The notes beneath the pieces were generated by a model. That model searched no databases, was not told the origin of the DNA, and saw only the letters and a program-made list of their open reading frames with translations. Shown here piece after piece: positions 51,224-60,510 of a stretch of 64,000 nucleotides of DNA. The stretch lies in NCBI RefSeq assembly GCF_013141775.1, contig NZ_WHOB01000089.1:265648-329647 (forward strand), written 5' to 3'. The DNA comes from Paenibacillus phytohabitans (GTDB taxonomy: Bacteria; Bacillota; Bacilli; Paenibacillales; Paenibacillaceae). The translations under genes and the position numbers were made by a program. Numbering within the stretch: position 1 is the stretch's first letter; every line of letters starts with the position of its first letter.

Positions 51224-52861
51224 ATGCAGCCAAATTATGCCATGGATGATGCCGGATGGGATAACCTTATCTCGGATGTGGCCCGGATTTTTGATGATCT
51301 GACCCTTAAACGGGGGTTTCAATATTATAAACAAAAACGCGTGCATGCCTTCCAGATGAGGACGGACAGGAAAATCATGTCCATCGTTGAAGGCCGGGAA
51401 GATTATATGGTTACCGCCCAGCTGGAGCATCTGCTGGAGAGCCGCTGCGACTGTCCGGTATCCGGCCCGTGCAAGCATATGGCCGCTGTGCTGATGTACT
51501 ACGCGGAGCTTCAGGGCAAACCTGTACATTCGATCGCCAATGCCAAGGCACTTGTGGACATTCCCAAGATCCCTTCTGCCCCTGCTCAAGGAGTTCCGGG
51601 ACGGCGCGGGGAACAGCTGAAGAAGCTGGAGGCGCTTATTCCAGAGGCCACTGTGCAGCAGTGGCGTGAATATATGGCACTCCTCATAGAGCCCCTGGCC
51701 CATACCGTGCGAAATCCGCAGTATGCCGACCGGGCGCTGGCCGCCATTTCCGGGGTCCGCCCCAAGCTATCTCCCGCTGCCGGCCAGCTGTTCAAGCTTC
51801 ATACCCATCTCTGTGTGCTGGAAAGCTTAATTAAGCCTGGAGGACAGCCGCTGGCGGCGAACCTCTCCTCACTTGGTTATTCTGTCGGCTACTATACTTC
51901 AATTGCGATTTCCGAGCTGCAAAAGCATATCACGGACATGATGAAGAAAGGCCTGCCGCTGGCGGAGGCCCCTGAAGAATGGCCCAGAGTATACGATACA
52001 ATCGCCTATCTGCGGGGCGAGATGCTGACGGAAGCCCGCGACCGTTCGCGGGATCAGCCCTACTTCTCTTACTGCTATACCCTGCTGTGGACCAATTGGA
52101 TTACGCCGAATCTAAGCGGACCGGAGCTGTATGCCGAAGAGCTGGAGCATCTGCGGACGGCCGGACAAGCTCTGGGGGCTGCAGCCTCACGCCATGCCCT
52201 GCTGCTGGCTGAGAGCCGGATGAATTATTCTCTGCATGATGATGCTGCCGCTATGGAACAGCTGCGCGCAGCAGCCGAGCGGCCCGGACTGCACCCGGAG
52301 GAGCTGATAAGCTTCCTGCCCCCGCTGGCCGAAGCCCGGCAGTGGACACGCCTCACGGCATGGCTGGCAGAGATCGGCCCGCTGCTGAGCAGCCGGCTGT
52401 ACAATCTGCAGGAGTACGCCGGGTACTGGGATGAAGCGGTTCGTCATCTGCCCGAAGCCGAGCCCCGGATGTGGGATACACTGGCCGGTATGCTGCCGCT
52501 GTCGCGCGAGATCTATGAAGAGCAGCTGCTGACCTACGGCAAATGGCAGGAATGGATGGATATGCAGTTATCGGCCGGGCGTCAGCCTGCCGACTTCCGG
52601 GTCAGCGACCTGCAGCCGGTGGAGAAGAATGCACCGGAGCTGCTCCTGCCGTTCTATCATCAGGCTGTAGAACGATTCGTGCTGGACAAAAACCGGCACA
52701 GCTACAAAGCAGCGGTGAAGCTGCTGAAACGTCTGTCCAAGCTGTACAAGAAGCTGAAACGCGAAGCACGATGGGAGGAATTCCTCGAAGCCTTCACGGA
52801 CCGGCACAGCCGGCTGCGCGCTCTTCAGGAGGAACTGCGGAAAGGAAAACTGATTCCATGA
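51224..52861 (+). CDS. SWIM zinc-finger protein (YwqB-like)
   Basis: A 545-residue protein. The SWIM motif C-x-C-x5-C-x-H is seen as Cys75, Cys77, Cys83 and His85 in SRCDCPVSGPCKHM; such fingers bind DNA or protein partners. The rest is helical and rich in Leu, Trp and Arg, resembling TPR-like solenoids, without enzymatic motifs. AGGAG precedes the ATG. It overlaps the SNF2 helicase gene by 4 bp (ATGA). The same pair occurs as ywqB-ywqA in Bacillus subtilis, so the two proteins probably work as a complex in DNA repair or remodelling. Confidence 0.8.
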   Translation: MQPNYAMDDAGWDNLISDVARIFDDLTLKRGFQYYKQKRVHAFQMRTDRKIMSIVEGREDYMVTAQLEHLLESRCDCPVSGPCKHMAAVLMYYAELQGKPVHSIANAKALVDIPKIPSAPAQGVPGRRGEQLKKLEALIPEATVQQWREYMALLIEPLAHTVRNPQYADRALAAISGVRPKLSPAAGQLFKLHTHLCVLESLIKPGGQPLAANLSSLGYSVGYYTSIAISELQKHITDMMKKGLPLAEAPEEWPRVYDTIAYLRGEMLTEARDRSRDQPYFSYCYTLLWTNWITPNLSGPELYAEELEHLRTAGQALGAAASRHALLLAESRMNYSLHDDAAAMEQLRAAAERPGLHPEELISFLPPLAEARQWTRLTAWLAEIGPLLSSRLYNLQEYAGYWDEAVRHLPEAEPRMWDTLAGMLPLSREIYEEQLLTYGKWQEWMDMQLSAGRQPADFRVSDLQPVEKNAPELLLPFYHQAVERFVLDKNRHSYKAAVKLLKRLSKLYKKLKREARWEEFLEAFTDRHSRLRALQEELRKGKLIP

Positions 52862-55800
52862 ACACAATGATGCGCAATATTACGGTCCAGCTCGCCTTAA
52901 GCCAGTATGGCGACGCGCTGATCTACGGTGTAGATGACCGGGATGACTATGTACCCGGCGTCCAGTTGAAGCAGATGCTGTTCGCCTGGCATGAAGAATC
53001 CTTCTATGGAACGGAGCTTACTACTTCGAAGGCGGATGAGGTCGAGCTCGTGGTGCTTCCTGCCGAGCAGGTGATTCCGTTCTTCGCCAGCCTGCGGCTG
53101 CTCCGGCATGTCGGCTGGAGCTGGCAGGGCGATGCCCAGCTCTTGAAGCGGCTGGCCCCGCTGCTGGCAGAAATGCTGGATAACAAGCAGTATGCGCCCA
53201 GCTTCTCCGCCTTCCGGGAAGGCCAGCTCAGCTGGGCCTGGGAGGAGAAGGCACTGGCGGAAGCCGCCGAAGGCAACTGGGACGATGCGGCGGCGCTGCA
53301 TAGTCTTGAGGGACGCAGCGGGTTCGCCGAAGGCCTGCGGGCCGCCTTCTCTGCGGCGGTCTTCCAGCGCTATTACGGCACCGATGCGGAAGCCGGTGAC
53401 CTGCGCAGTGAGTTCCCGCTGCTGTTCAGCGCGAGCCCGAGCAGTGCGGCCGGGATGGACGAAGACAGCTGGCTGATGTCCATCGGCTGGAAGGCAGACA
53501 CCGCGCCGTTCCGGCCGGTGCTGCAGCTGCTTGAACCAGACGAAGAGCTGCCGCACTGGCGGCTCCAGCTGCTCCTGCAGGACAAGCGCGACGAGTCCGC
53601 GCTTGTGCCGCTGCGGCTCACCGGGGACGGCGAGCCGCATGGCGCGCTGCCCGCATCGTGGACAGAGCATGTCCACGAGCGCGCGGCCGGGTGGCTGTCA
53701 CGGCTGCGTGACAGCCTTCCCGAGCACATCGGGCGCGGCGCCGATGTGCTGGCTGAACCGCTTAGCGATGCTATCGCGTGGCGGTTCCTCACGGCCGACA
53801 GCCGGCTCCTGCTGGAGGCCGGCTGGCAGGTGCTGCTGCCGGCGTGGTGGGAAGCCGCCAGCCGCAGGAAGCCGCGCCTGCGCGCGAAGATCAGCTCCGG
53901 CACCGCCGAGGGCCGCGGGCAGTCGCTGTTCGGCCTCGATGCGCTCGTCGACTTCGACTGGCGCATCTCCATCGGCGACGCAGACCTGTCCGAGGCGGAG
54001 TTCGCCGACCTCGTCGCGCGCGGGGAACGCCTCGTCCAGTTCCGCGGCAAGTGGATACCGCTGGACCCAGCGCTGCTGGCGCAGATTCAGCGGGCCATGG
54101 CCGGGATGGACAAGTCGCAGGGCTTGTCCTTCCAGGATGTACTGCAGCTGCACCTGCTGAATAGCGGTGCAGACGCAGACGCGGAGGAGGCCGAAGCGCA
54201 GCGCGCCGAGGAAGAAGCAGCCCGCGTCCGGCTGGAGGTCGAGCTGAACGAGCATCTGGTCGGAATCATCGGCCAGCTCGGACAGCGCAGCCAGTGGCCG
54301 AAGCCGGAGGTTCCGGCCGGCCTCCATGCCGAGCTTCGCAGCTACCAGCATGAAGGCTATGCCTGGCTGGTATTCCTGCGCCGCTTCGGCCTCGGCGCCT
54401 GTCTGGCCGATGATATGGGGCTCGGCAAGACGGTGCAGCTGATCTCCTACCTGCTCCACTTGAAGGAGCAGGAGGCGGAAGCGGAAGCTACCGGTGCACC
54501 GGTAGCCCGGCGGCAGACAGAGCCGGCCGGCTGGCCCTCGCTGATCATCTGCCCGACCTCCGTGCTCGGCAACTGGCAGAAGGAGCTGCAGCGTTTCGCC
54601 CCTTCCCTGAACGTGATGCTTCATTATGGAAGCAGACGGCTGGATGCCGGATATTTCTACGGTGCTGCTTCGCAGGCCGATGTGGTCCTCACTTCCTACG
54701 CTACCGCTGCGCTGGACCAGGAGCTGCTGAAGCAGTTCACCTGGGCGGCCGTATGCCTTGATGAAGCGCAGAATATCAAGAACGCCGGAACGAAGCAATC
54801 AGCCGCAGTGCGCAGCTTCCCGGCCCTGCACCGGATTGCCCTGACGGGGACACCGATTGAGAATAGGCTGTCCGAGCTGTGGTCGATCTATGATTTCATC
54901 ACACCGGGTTATCTCGGCACTCCGAAAGGATTCCAGGACCGGTTCGCTAACGCCATTGAGAAAGAGCGGAATGCCGAAAAAACCGCAGACTTGCAGCGGC
55001 TGGTCAAGCCGTTCATGCTGCGCCGCAAGAAGAAGGACCCGGCCATTCAGCTCGATCTTCCGGATAAGAATGAAATGAAAACCTACATTAATCTGACAGC
55101 AGAGCAAGCGGCGCTCTACGACCAGAACGTGAACAGCCTGCTCGAAAGGATGCAGAAGCTGGAGGGCATTGAACGCAAGGGTGCCATTCTGGCCGCCTTG
55201 ACCAGCCTTAAGCAGCTGTGCGACCATCCAATGTTGCTGACCAAAGAGGCGCTGCCCGAGCCGGAGGCCGGAGGCGTTCTGGACACCAGCGCCTTGATTG
55301 AACGGTCTGCGAAGCTGGAACGGCTGCTGGCGATGGTCCGCGAGCTGCGCGAAGAGAATGAGCGCTGCCTGATCTTCACCCAGTACGTCGGCATGGGCAA
55401 GATGCTGCAGGCTGTGCTCCAGCAGGAGCTGCAGGAACCGGTGCTGTATCTGAACGGCAGCACCCCGAAGAGCACCCGTGACCGCATGATTGAGCGGTTC
55501 CAGACCCCTGCACTGCCTGCCGGTGAAGCCGCAGCCGATGCCGCCTCCGGGTACCAGCCGTCCGATCAGCCGAATGTATTTATCCTCTCGCTCAAAGCGG
55601 GCGGTGTCGGCCTCAATCTGACCGCCGCCAATCATGTCTTCCACTTCGACCGCTGGTGGAATCCGGCGGTGGAGAACCAGGCCACTGACCGTGCCTACCG
55701 CATGGGCCAGACCCGGGACGTGCAGGTGCATAAGTTCATCTCGCTCGGCACGCTGGAGGAGAAGATTGACGAGATGCTGGAGAGCAAGCAGCAGCTCAGC

Positions 55801-55896
55801 GACGATGTGATCTCCGGCTCCGAGGGCTGGATCACCGAGCTGTCTACGGACGCGCTGAAGGATCTGTTCACGCTGCGGAGGGAATGGGTCGGTTAA
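52858..55896 (+). CDS. SNF2-family DNA helicase/translocase (YwqA-like)
   Basis: A 1012-residue SF2 ATPase. The N-terminal ~430 residues are a family-specific bacterial SNF2 region. The helicase core has Walker A DDMGLGKT near 518-525, DEAQ near 633-636, LTGTPIENRLSELWSIYDF, and the C-terminal motifs LSLKAGGVGLNLT and QATDRAYRMGQ. It is a double-stranded DNA translocase rather than a strand separator. The ATG at 52858 (ATGA overlap with the SWIM gene) is chosen; the frame is open 315 bp further upstream but that part overlaps the SWIM gene. Confidence 0.92.
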   Translation: MNTMMRNITVQLALSQYGDALIYGVDDRDDYVPGVQLKQMLFAWHEESFYGTELTTSKADEVELVVLPAEQVIPFFASLRLLRHVGWSWQGDAQLLKRLAPLLAEMLDNKQYAPSFSAFREGQLSWAWEEKALAEAAEGNWDDAAALHSLEGRSGFAEGLRAAFSAAVFQRYYGTDAEAGDLRSEFPLLFSASPSSAAGMDEDSWLMSIGWKADTAPFRPVLQLLEPDEELPHWRLQLLLQDKRDESALVPLRLTGDGEPHGALPASWTEHVHERAAGWLSRLRDSLPEHIGRGADVLAEPLSDAIAWRFLTADSRLLLEAGWQVLLPAWWEAASRRKPRLRAKISSGTAEGRGQSLFGLDALVDFDWRISIGDADLSEAEFADLVARGERLVQFRGKWIPLDPALLAQIQRAMAGMDKSQGLSFQDVLQLHLLNSGADADAEEAEAQRAEEEAARVRLEVELNEHLVGIIGQLGQRSQWPKPEVPAGLHAELRSYQHEGYAWLVFLRRFGLGACLADDMGLGKTVQLISYLLHLKEQEAEAEATGAPVARRQTEPAGWPSLIICPTSVLGNWQKELQRFAPSLNVMLHYGSRRLDAGYFYGAASQADVVLTSYATAALDQELLKQFTWAAVCLDEAQNIKNAGTKQSAAVRSFPALHRIALTGTPIENRLSELWSIYDFITPGYLGTPKGFQDRFANAIEKERNAEKTADLQRLVKPFMLRRKKKDPAIQLDLPDKNEMKTYINLTAEQAALYDQNVNSLLERMQKLEGIERKGAILAALTSLKQLCDHPMLLTKEALPEPEAGGVLDTSALIERSAKLERLLAMVRELREENERCLIFTQYVGMGKMLQAVLQQELQEPVLYLNGSTPKSTRDRMIERFQTPALPAGEAAADAASGYQPSDQPNVFILSLKAGGVGLNLTAANHVFHFDRWWNPAVENQATDRAYRMGQTRDVQVHKFISLGTLEEKIDEMLESKQQLSDDVISGSEGWITELSTDALKDLFTLRREWVG

Positions 55897-55902
55897 CGGA
55901 GT

Positions 55903-56697
55903 TCACCACTGCTCTGACATTCTAAAGGTTGCAGCCAGATTGTCCTCCCCGGCCAGGGAGCTGACCACCAGCGTGATTGGCTCCTGCTGCATATCGTAGA
56001 GCAGCTGCTGATTTACCAGATTCACGGCAACATTCTGGTACGCACCGGATATGCCGGAGCCGATTCCTTGAGTGATGACCCTTCCGCCAGTGACTGCAGT
56101 ACATGTATAGTTCACTTGCAGCGCCGTTTCAGTTACAGGAATAGCTGTAGTCGGCGTAGGATAGTTCACAAAGGCTCCGTTTACGCTTCCGCCGGCGATC
56201 ACTTTATAGCGGATGGGGGTAGAGGCCAGAATCTCCAGTCCATCCGCTTTGATCTCGGCAGTCACCGCTTCAGGAATGGTCACTGCGGCACTTCTCCGGA
56301 AGCTGATCGCTGCGAAATCGCTATCAGTAACGGTGATATTGTCACGGAATTCCGAAGTGATCCGGCTTACGGCAATCGGCAGCATAGGAACGGGAATCCA
56401 GACCCCGCTGCTGTCAATCAGGAACACACGGACACGGACCTGCTCCTGAGAGTACACTACATTGAATTGGAAAAACGTCTGTGTCACATTATAGGTTTTG
56501 GTTACGACTTCCCTGTAATTCAACTCGAACAGCTCCTGGGCGAACAGCGTCGCCGGACTTACATCATTATTCAGCCCGGTTAAATAGACCACTCCTCTGG
56601 AGGTTCCATTGTTCACTACCTTTACGACAGCTTGACTGATAGGCCCTGCTCCCAAGGTAGGGTTCTTTGTTAACATGTTGGTTGTCAATACAGGCAC
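55903..56697 (-). CDS. Hypothetical beta-rich protein
   Basis: A 264-residue protein I do not recognise. It begins PVLTTNMLTKNPTLGAGPIS and is rich in Val, Thr, Ser and Asn with alternating hydrophobic strands, such as AVVKVVNNGTSRGVVYLTGL and VRVRVFLIDSSGVWIPVP, suggesting beta-sandwich repeats as in spore-coat or cell-surface adhesins. There is no signal peptide and there are almost no cysteines. The start is a GTG at 56697 with AGGAGGGTG upstream. It is convergent with the SNF2 gene with a 6-bp gap and no terminator visible. Confidence 0.6.
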   Translation of the reverse strand: MPVLTTNMLTKNPTLGAGPISQAVVKVVNNGTSRGVVYLTGLNNDVSPATLFAQELFELNYREVVTKTYNVTQTFFQFNVVYSQEQVRVRVFLIDSSGVWIPVPMLPIAVSRITSEFRDNITVTDSDFAAISFRRSAAVTIPEAVTAEIKADGLEILASTPIRYKVIAGGSVNGAFVNYPTPTTAIPVTETALQVNYTCTAVTGGRVITQGIGSGISGAYQNVAVNLVNQQLLYDMQQEPITLVVSSLAGEDNLAATFRMSEQW

Positions 56698-56819
56698 AGC
56701 TCATCACCCTCCTATTAAAGCTATTTCATATATCATATGCCGAGCAGATTGGAAGTTTCTGGTTTATTGACGGCGGGGGACACTCCACAGCCCTCAGACG
56801 CTTCCGTAACTGGGCGGAG

Positions 56820-56848
56820 TTGCCATTTTATATCCGCTGTGCTAAAAT
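56820..56848 (+). promoter_or_regulatory. Candidate promoter of the long hflX leader
   Basis: TTGCCA (56820-56825) and TAAAAT (56843-56848) are exactly 17 bp apart on the hflX strand. Transcription would start near 56855, giving a leader of about 500 nt before hflX. Confidence 0.55.
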
Positions 56849-56880
56849 CAACTTAACTTTTTTAGAACGGAGGGCTCAGT

Positions 56881-56919
56881 GTGATAGACTATATCCGGAT
56901 TCGTAACTTACGCGGCTAA
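56881..56919 (+). CDS. Possible 12-codon leader peptide upstream of hflX
   Basis: GTG start with GGAGGG 6 bp upstream, encoding MIDYIRIRNLRG and a TAA stop, about 26 nt after the predicted transcription start. It contains Arg-Ile-Arg, of the +x+ type at which macrolide-bound ribosomes are known to stall. A hairpin (CTCTGC-CTTGT-GCAGAG, 56942-56958) lies 23 nt further on. It could instead be a chance frame. Apart from this and the terminator at 57295 I see no gene in 56698-57356. Confidence 0.4.
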   Translation: MIDYIRIRNLRG

Positions 56920-57294
56920 TTACAGCTTCATAGCGCGAAAGCTCTGCCTTGTGCAGAGGACTCAGGATAGGTCTATCCATTTTTAGAGGCAGCCCATAGC
57001 TTGAACTTGTACGCGGGACAACAGGATAATTTATAGCGTGAAGTCTATAATATCCCTTGTATCTGAACGGAGAACCGAGGTTGCTCCGCCCGGCCCGCGC
57101 ATGCCTTTAGGAATTGCATCCCCATAGAGAATATACTGAACCGCAGCCCATGCCTGGCTGGAATAGAGAACTATTCCTCCCTGACGCTGCCGGTTCTTGG
57201 CTTCATATTATCTACGGGAGTGCCATAGCTGTAGAACTGTTATTGGTGTAACGGCTCTACAGGACCCTATTCTGTTGATCCTCACAATCCTTTT

Positions 57295-57322
57295 AGCACA
57301 GGCAGACTGCCTGTGCTTTTTT
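57295..57322 (+). terminator. Strong terminator immediately upstream of hflX
   Basis: A perfect 10-bp stem, AGCACAGGCA (57295-57304) with TGCCTGTGCT (57308-57317) and a 3-nt loop, ends in six T. Only 35 bp separate it from the hflX start, too little for another promoter, so hflX transcripts must pass through it. Confidence 0.85.
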
Positions 57323-57356
57323 ATGTCCAAATTTAACAATGGAGGTTGAACTATAT

Positions 57357-58634
57357 ATGGAATCCGTACAACAAAAAGCAGTCATCGTCGGTGTACAGCT
57401 GCAGAATGACAATAACTTCGATTACGCTATGGAGGAGCTGCGCAATCTGGCAGCCGCCTGCGATATCGAGGTCGTGGCTGAGCTCAGCCAAAAGTCCAGC
57501 CGGGTGAACCCCTCGCATTATATCGGAACCGGCAAAATCCAGGAGCTGGCGCTGCTGATGGAGCAGCATGATGCGCCCATCGTTATCTTTAATGATGAGC
57601 TGTCGCCGTCCCAGATCCGTAATCTGGAATCAACGCTTGACCATGAGGTCATTGACCGGACGATTCTGATTCTGAACATCTTCGCGCAGCGGGCCAAAAC
57701 CAAGGAAGCCCAGCTGCAGGTGGAAGTGGCACAGCTCCAGTACATGCTTCCCCGCCTGACGGGCTTGCGCGAATCTCTGGGCAGACAAGGCGGCGGAGGC
57801 GGAACCGGCCTGAAGAACAGAGGGGCCGGGGAGACGAAGCTGGAGCTGGACCGCAGAAGAATCGAGGAGCGTATCTCCGTCCTCCAGACAGAGCTGCAAG
57901 CACAGGTCTCAAGGCGCCAGATTCAGCGTAAGCAGCGCCACAAGAATGAGGTGCCTGTCGTTTGTCTCGTGGGCTACACCAACACCGGCAAGTCGAGCTT
58001 AATGAATACGCTGGTGGAGACCTATCATCCCGGCTCAGGCAAAGGGGTCTTCGCCAAGGATATGCTGTTCGCCACTCTCGAAACATCGGTGCGCAGTATC
58101 GATCTGCCCGATCACAAAACCTTCCTGCTCACAGATACCGTCGGGTTCGTCAGCCAGCTGCCCCATCATCTGGTCAAGGCCTTCCGCTCGACACTGGAAG
58201 AGGTCACGGAAGCGGATCTGCTGATCCATGTGGTCGACATTTCCGATCCGCAGCATGAGCAGCATATGGCTGTAACGGATGAGACCCTGAAGGCGCTGGG
58301 CGCTGACGGCATTCCCACCCTGTATGCCTACAACAAAGCCGATCTGACGGACCAGCCTTATCCGCAGGTCCAGGAGAATTCTGTAACGCTCTCTGCGCTG
58401 AAGAACCGCGGAATTACCGAGCTTACGGCGCTGATCCGCAGCCGGATCTTTACCGATTATATTCAGTGTGAGATTCTGGTCCCGTTCGACCGGGGCAGCA
58501 TTGTTTCTTACTTCAATGAGCACGCCGATGTGCAGTCCGTCAGCTATGAAGAGCAGGGCACACGTCTTAAGCTGGAGTGCCGGGCCGCCGATTATGAGCG
58601 GTTCCGGGGTGATTTTGTAGAGCTTTCGCAGTAA
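57357..58634 (+). CDS. hflX: Ribosome-associated GTPase HflX
   Basis: A 425-residue GTPase that splits or rescues stalled 70S/100S ribosomes; close relatives confer macrolide-lincosamide resistance. The N-terminal HflX domain has the GGGGGTGLKNRGAGETKLELD signature (near 139-159). The G domain follows with G1 GYTNTGKSS (near 205-213), G3 DTVGF and G4 NKAD, and a C-terminal domain ends the protein. The start at 57357 has GGAGG about 11 bp upstream; an in-frame ATG at 57339 overlaps that site. A terminator lies directly before the gene. Confidence 0.93.
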   Translation: MESVQQKAVIVGVQLQNDNNFDYAMEELRNLAAACDIEVVAELSQKSSRVNPSHYIGTGKIQELALLMEQHDAPIVIFNDELSPSQIRNLESTLDHEVIDRTILILNIFAQRAKTKEAQLQVEVAQLQYMLPRLTGLRESLGRQGGGGGTGLKNRGAGETKLELDRRRIEERISVLQTELQAQVSRRQIQRKQRHKNEVPVVCLVGYTNTGKSSLMNTLVETYHPGSGKGVFAKDMLFATLETSVRSIDLPDHKTFLLTDTVGFVSQLPHHLVKAFRSTLEEVTEADLLIHVVDISDPQHEQHMAVTDETLKALGADGIPTLYAYNKADLTDQPYPQVQENSVTLSALKNRGITELTALIRSRIFTDYIQCEILVPFDRGSIVSYFNEHADVQSVSYEEQGTRLKLECRAADYERFRGDFVELSQ

Positions 58635-58648
58635 AAGTTCTTTATGAA

Positions 58649-58690
58649 ACAGGAGCAGGTCCCGGTACTCTTACCGGGGCCTGCTCCTGT
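58649..58690 (+). terminator. Terminator after hflX
   Basis: A 19-base-arm stem (58649-58667 with 58672-58690) with a 4-nt loop and one mismatch, 14 bp after the hflX stop. The T-run is modest. Confidence 0.8.
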
Positions 58691-58751
58691 TGTTGTATAT
58701 GGAAGCACCGGAAGCAGTGAAGGCTTCCGGCAGTAAACTCCTTAAAGACCC

Positions 58752-58772
58752 GCGGACAGCCGATCTGTCCGC
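58752..58772 (-). terminator. Hairpin after the toroid-protein gene
   Basis: GCGGACAG (58752-58759) pairs perfectly with CTGTCCGC (58765-58772), directly beyond the stop of the leftward gene at 58774. It is followed leftward by GGGTCTTT. Confidence 0.55.
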
Positions 58773-58773
58773 C

Positions 58774-60510
58774 TTATTTTGCCGGACCGGGATTTAATTG
58801 AAGCAAGAACCCTCCGTCCCTTCCGCTGCTGTTCACCCGCAGCCCCCTGCCGTCATCCGTCATCTCCAGGACCGGTTCAGCATATACCTCATCTTCCTCC
58901 TCCGGCTGTACCTCCAGTGAGAATACCAGCGCCGCCTGCTGTAAAGAGGTGAAATCAATGCTTCTGCTCGGGCCTGTATAGAGAATCATATCGATATTTA
59001 TGCTGTCTTCCGCATTATGAATTTCCCACGCCCAGCTGCGCACCGCACCTGCATGCCCGCTGAATGCCGCGAACCAGGTCGTCAGGTTAAACGCAGTCCC
59101 CCCAATGATGATGCCCGCCCCTTCTTCCGTAGGTCCGGCGATGATCCCATCCAGGCACCCGCCAATCTCCAGCCGCAGCCGCAGATCTGCGGCCTCAATG
59201 ATGCCGCCGGTCCGGTCGAGATTCGGATGAGTATCGCCGCCGTCCGTAATGAAATCTACACCGAACAGCAAATGTCCTGCTTCCTGCAGCGATTTGAAGC
59301 GTGCTGAGCAGTAATCATAGCCGTCATGCAGGCAGCGGAGCCGGATATAGGCCGGCTGGCCATGATTGTCCGCATAGACCACCAGCGGCCGTCTTTGATT
59401 CCACAGATCACTATGTGTGAAGGAACCGATACTAAACTGCGGAGTCATATAAGTGACCGCCCATTTGCCGCCGTCCATTTGCCCCTCCCCTTTCCCTTCG
59501 CCTTCCAAGAGCTGCCTTACTTCCTTCGTCTCAGGAGACGTGAAGCCAGCCAGATAAGCAGGCGGGCAGTGGATGCCGCTCCTATACCATTCTTCCTCGT
59601 AGGGCAGCTCCTTCCAGGGGAAGAACTTCACCGCTCCTCCCGTCGCCATTTGCAGAAAAGCCTTGCTCTGCTCATTCAGCAGCGCCCCGTAACTGCGGGA
59701 ATGCGGCCCGGACCACTGGGCCGTGGCCGGGTGATAATAGCCCGCGACCGTCTTCCAGGTCAGATCAAGCAGTTCTCCGGTCAGTGCTTTGACCGTGCTG
59801 TCCGTGGTCTCGGACTGAAGCTTCGACAGCTCCAGAATGGCAATGTAGGTATAGACCGGACTGTTGTATTCCTTAAAAGCCCCATGCTCCATGGTATGGG
59901 CATACAGCTTCCGAAGCCGCTCCAGACCGTATGCCGCATAATCCTCGCGTCCTAATTGCTCGCCGGCAATTCTCGTAACAAAAGCTCCGATAATCGCAAT
60001 ATTGGTATAGTCCGGACCCACATTCCGCCTGATAATCGCCTCGCAGGCATAATCAATGGAATGAATCATGTCTTCCCGCAGGCCGTCCGGGAAGCGGTAG
60101 CCGTGGCGCGCGATCGCCTGAACCAGCCGGCTGCCGCAGAAATCAGCCCAGTTCCAGTCCGGAGGCGCCATCTGGTGCAGCGGCTCCTCATAGAACCAGG
60201 ACCAGATCCCGAAGGTAGCATGGCTCCGGTCGGTATCCTGCAGGGAGATCACCTGCCGGATGATATCGAATGCCCGCTGTTCATAACGGGCCAGCTCCGT
60301 ATCAAGCAGTCCGAGTGCATAGGAGAGTGAATCTCTGGTGGAATGGATGAACTCCGCCTGGTTCAGGGTCGTATGATAACCCGGGCTGCTGAACGGGGAA
60401 CGCAGCATGCAGATGCCCGGATCATAACGGGACTCCAGTCCGGCCATTCTTTGAATCAGCAGCTGCAGATGGTTCATCTCTTTATTTACAGGCTCTGCGG
60501 TTTCCTTCAC
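58774..60510 (-). CDS. Predicted (alpha/alpha)-toroid carbohydrate-active protein
   Basis: A 578-residue protein without signal peptide. The N-terminal ~330 residues form helical hairpins with Trp, Tyr and His-rich loops (FGIWSWFYEEPLHQMAPPDWNWADF near 100-124, SGPHSRSYGALLNEQSKAFL near 274-293), as in polysaccharide lyase and hydrolase toroids. The rest is strand-rich, like the C-terminal beta-sandwich of heparinase-type enzymes. I cannot assign a numbered family. The start is a GTG overlapping the GH105 stop as GTGA, with GGGAGG upstream. It probably acts on the same intracellular oligosaccharides as the GH3 and GH105 enzymes. Confidence 0.65.
   Translation of the reverse strand: MKETAEPVNKEMNHLQLLIQRMAGLESRYDPGICMLRSPFSSPGYHTTLNQAEFIHSTRDSLSYALGLLDTELARYEQRAFDIIRQVISLQDTDRSHATFGIWSWFYEEPLHQMAPPDWNWADFCGSRLVQAIARHGYRFPDGLREDMIHSIDYACEAIIRRNVGPDYTNIAIIGAFVTRIAGEQLGREDYAAYGLERLRKLYAHTMEHGAFKEYNSPVYTYIAILELSKLQSETTDSTVKALTGELLDLTWKTVAGYYHPATAQWSGPHSRSYGALLNEQSKAFLQMATGGAVKFFPWKELPYEEEWYRSGIHCPPAYLAGFTSPETKEVRQLLEGEGKGEGQMDGGKWAVTYMTPQFSIGSFTHSDLWNQRRPLVVYADNHGQPAYIRLRCLHDGYDYCSARFKSLQEAGHLLFGVDFITDGGDTHPNLDRTGGIIEAADLRLRLEIGGCLDGIIAGPTEEGAGIIIGGTAFNLTTWFAAFSGHAGAVRSWAWEIHNAEDSINIDMILYTGPSRSIDFTSLQQAALVFSLEVQPEEEDEVYAEPVLEMTDDGRGLRVNSSGRDGGFLLQLNPGPAK

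Noticed and set aside
52543..52857. N-terminal extension of the SNF2 reading frame
   Set aside because: It overlaps the SWIM gene for its whole length, its composition is not protein-like, and the ATGA overlap at 52858 gives a proper start.
57031..57207. Leftward open frame of 58 codons with protein-like composition in the hflX leader region
   Set aside because: There is no usable start codon or ribosome binding site, and its length is within chance. It could be a gene remnant, but I cannot name a family.
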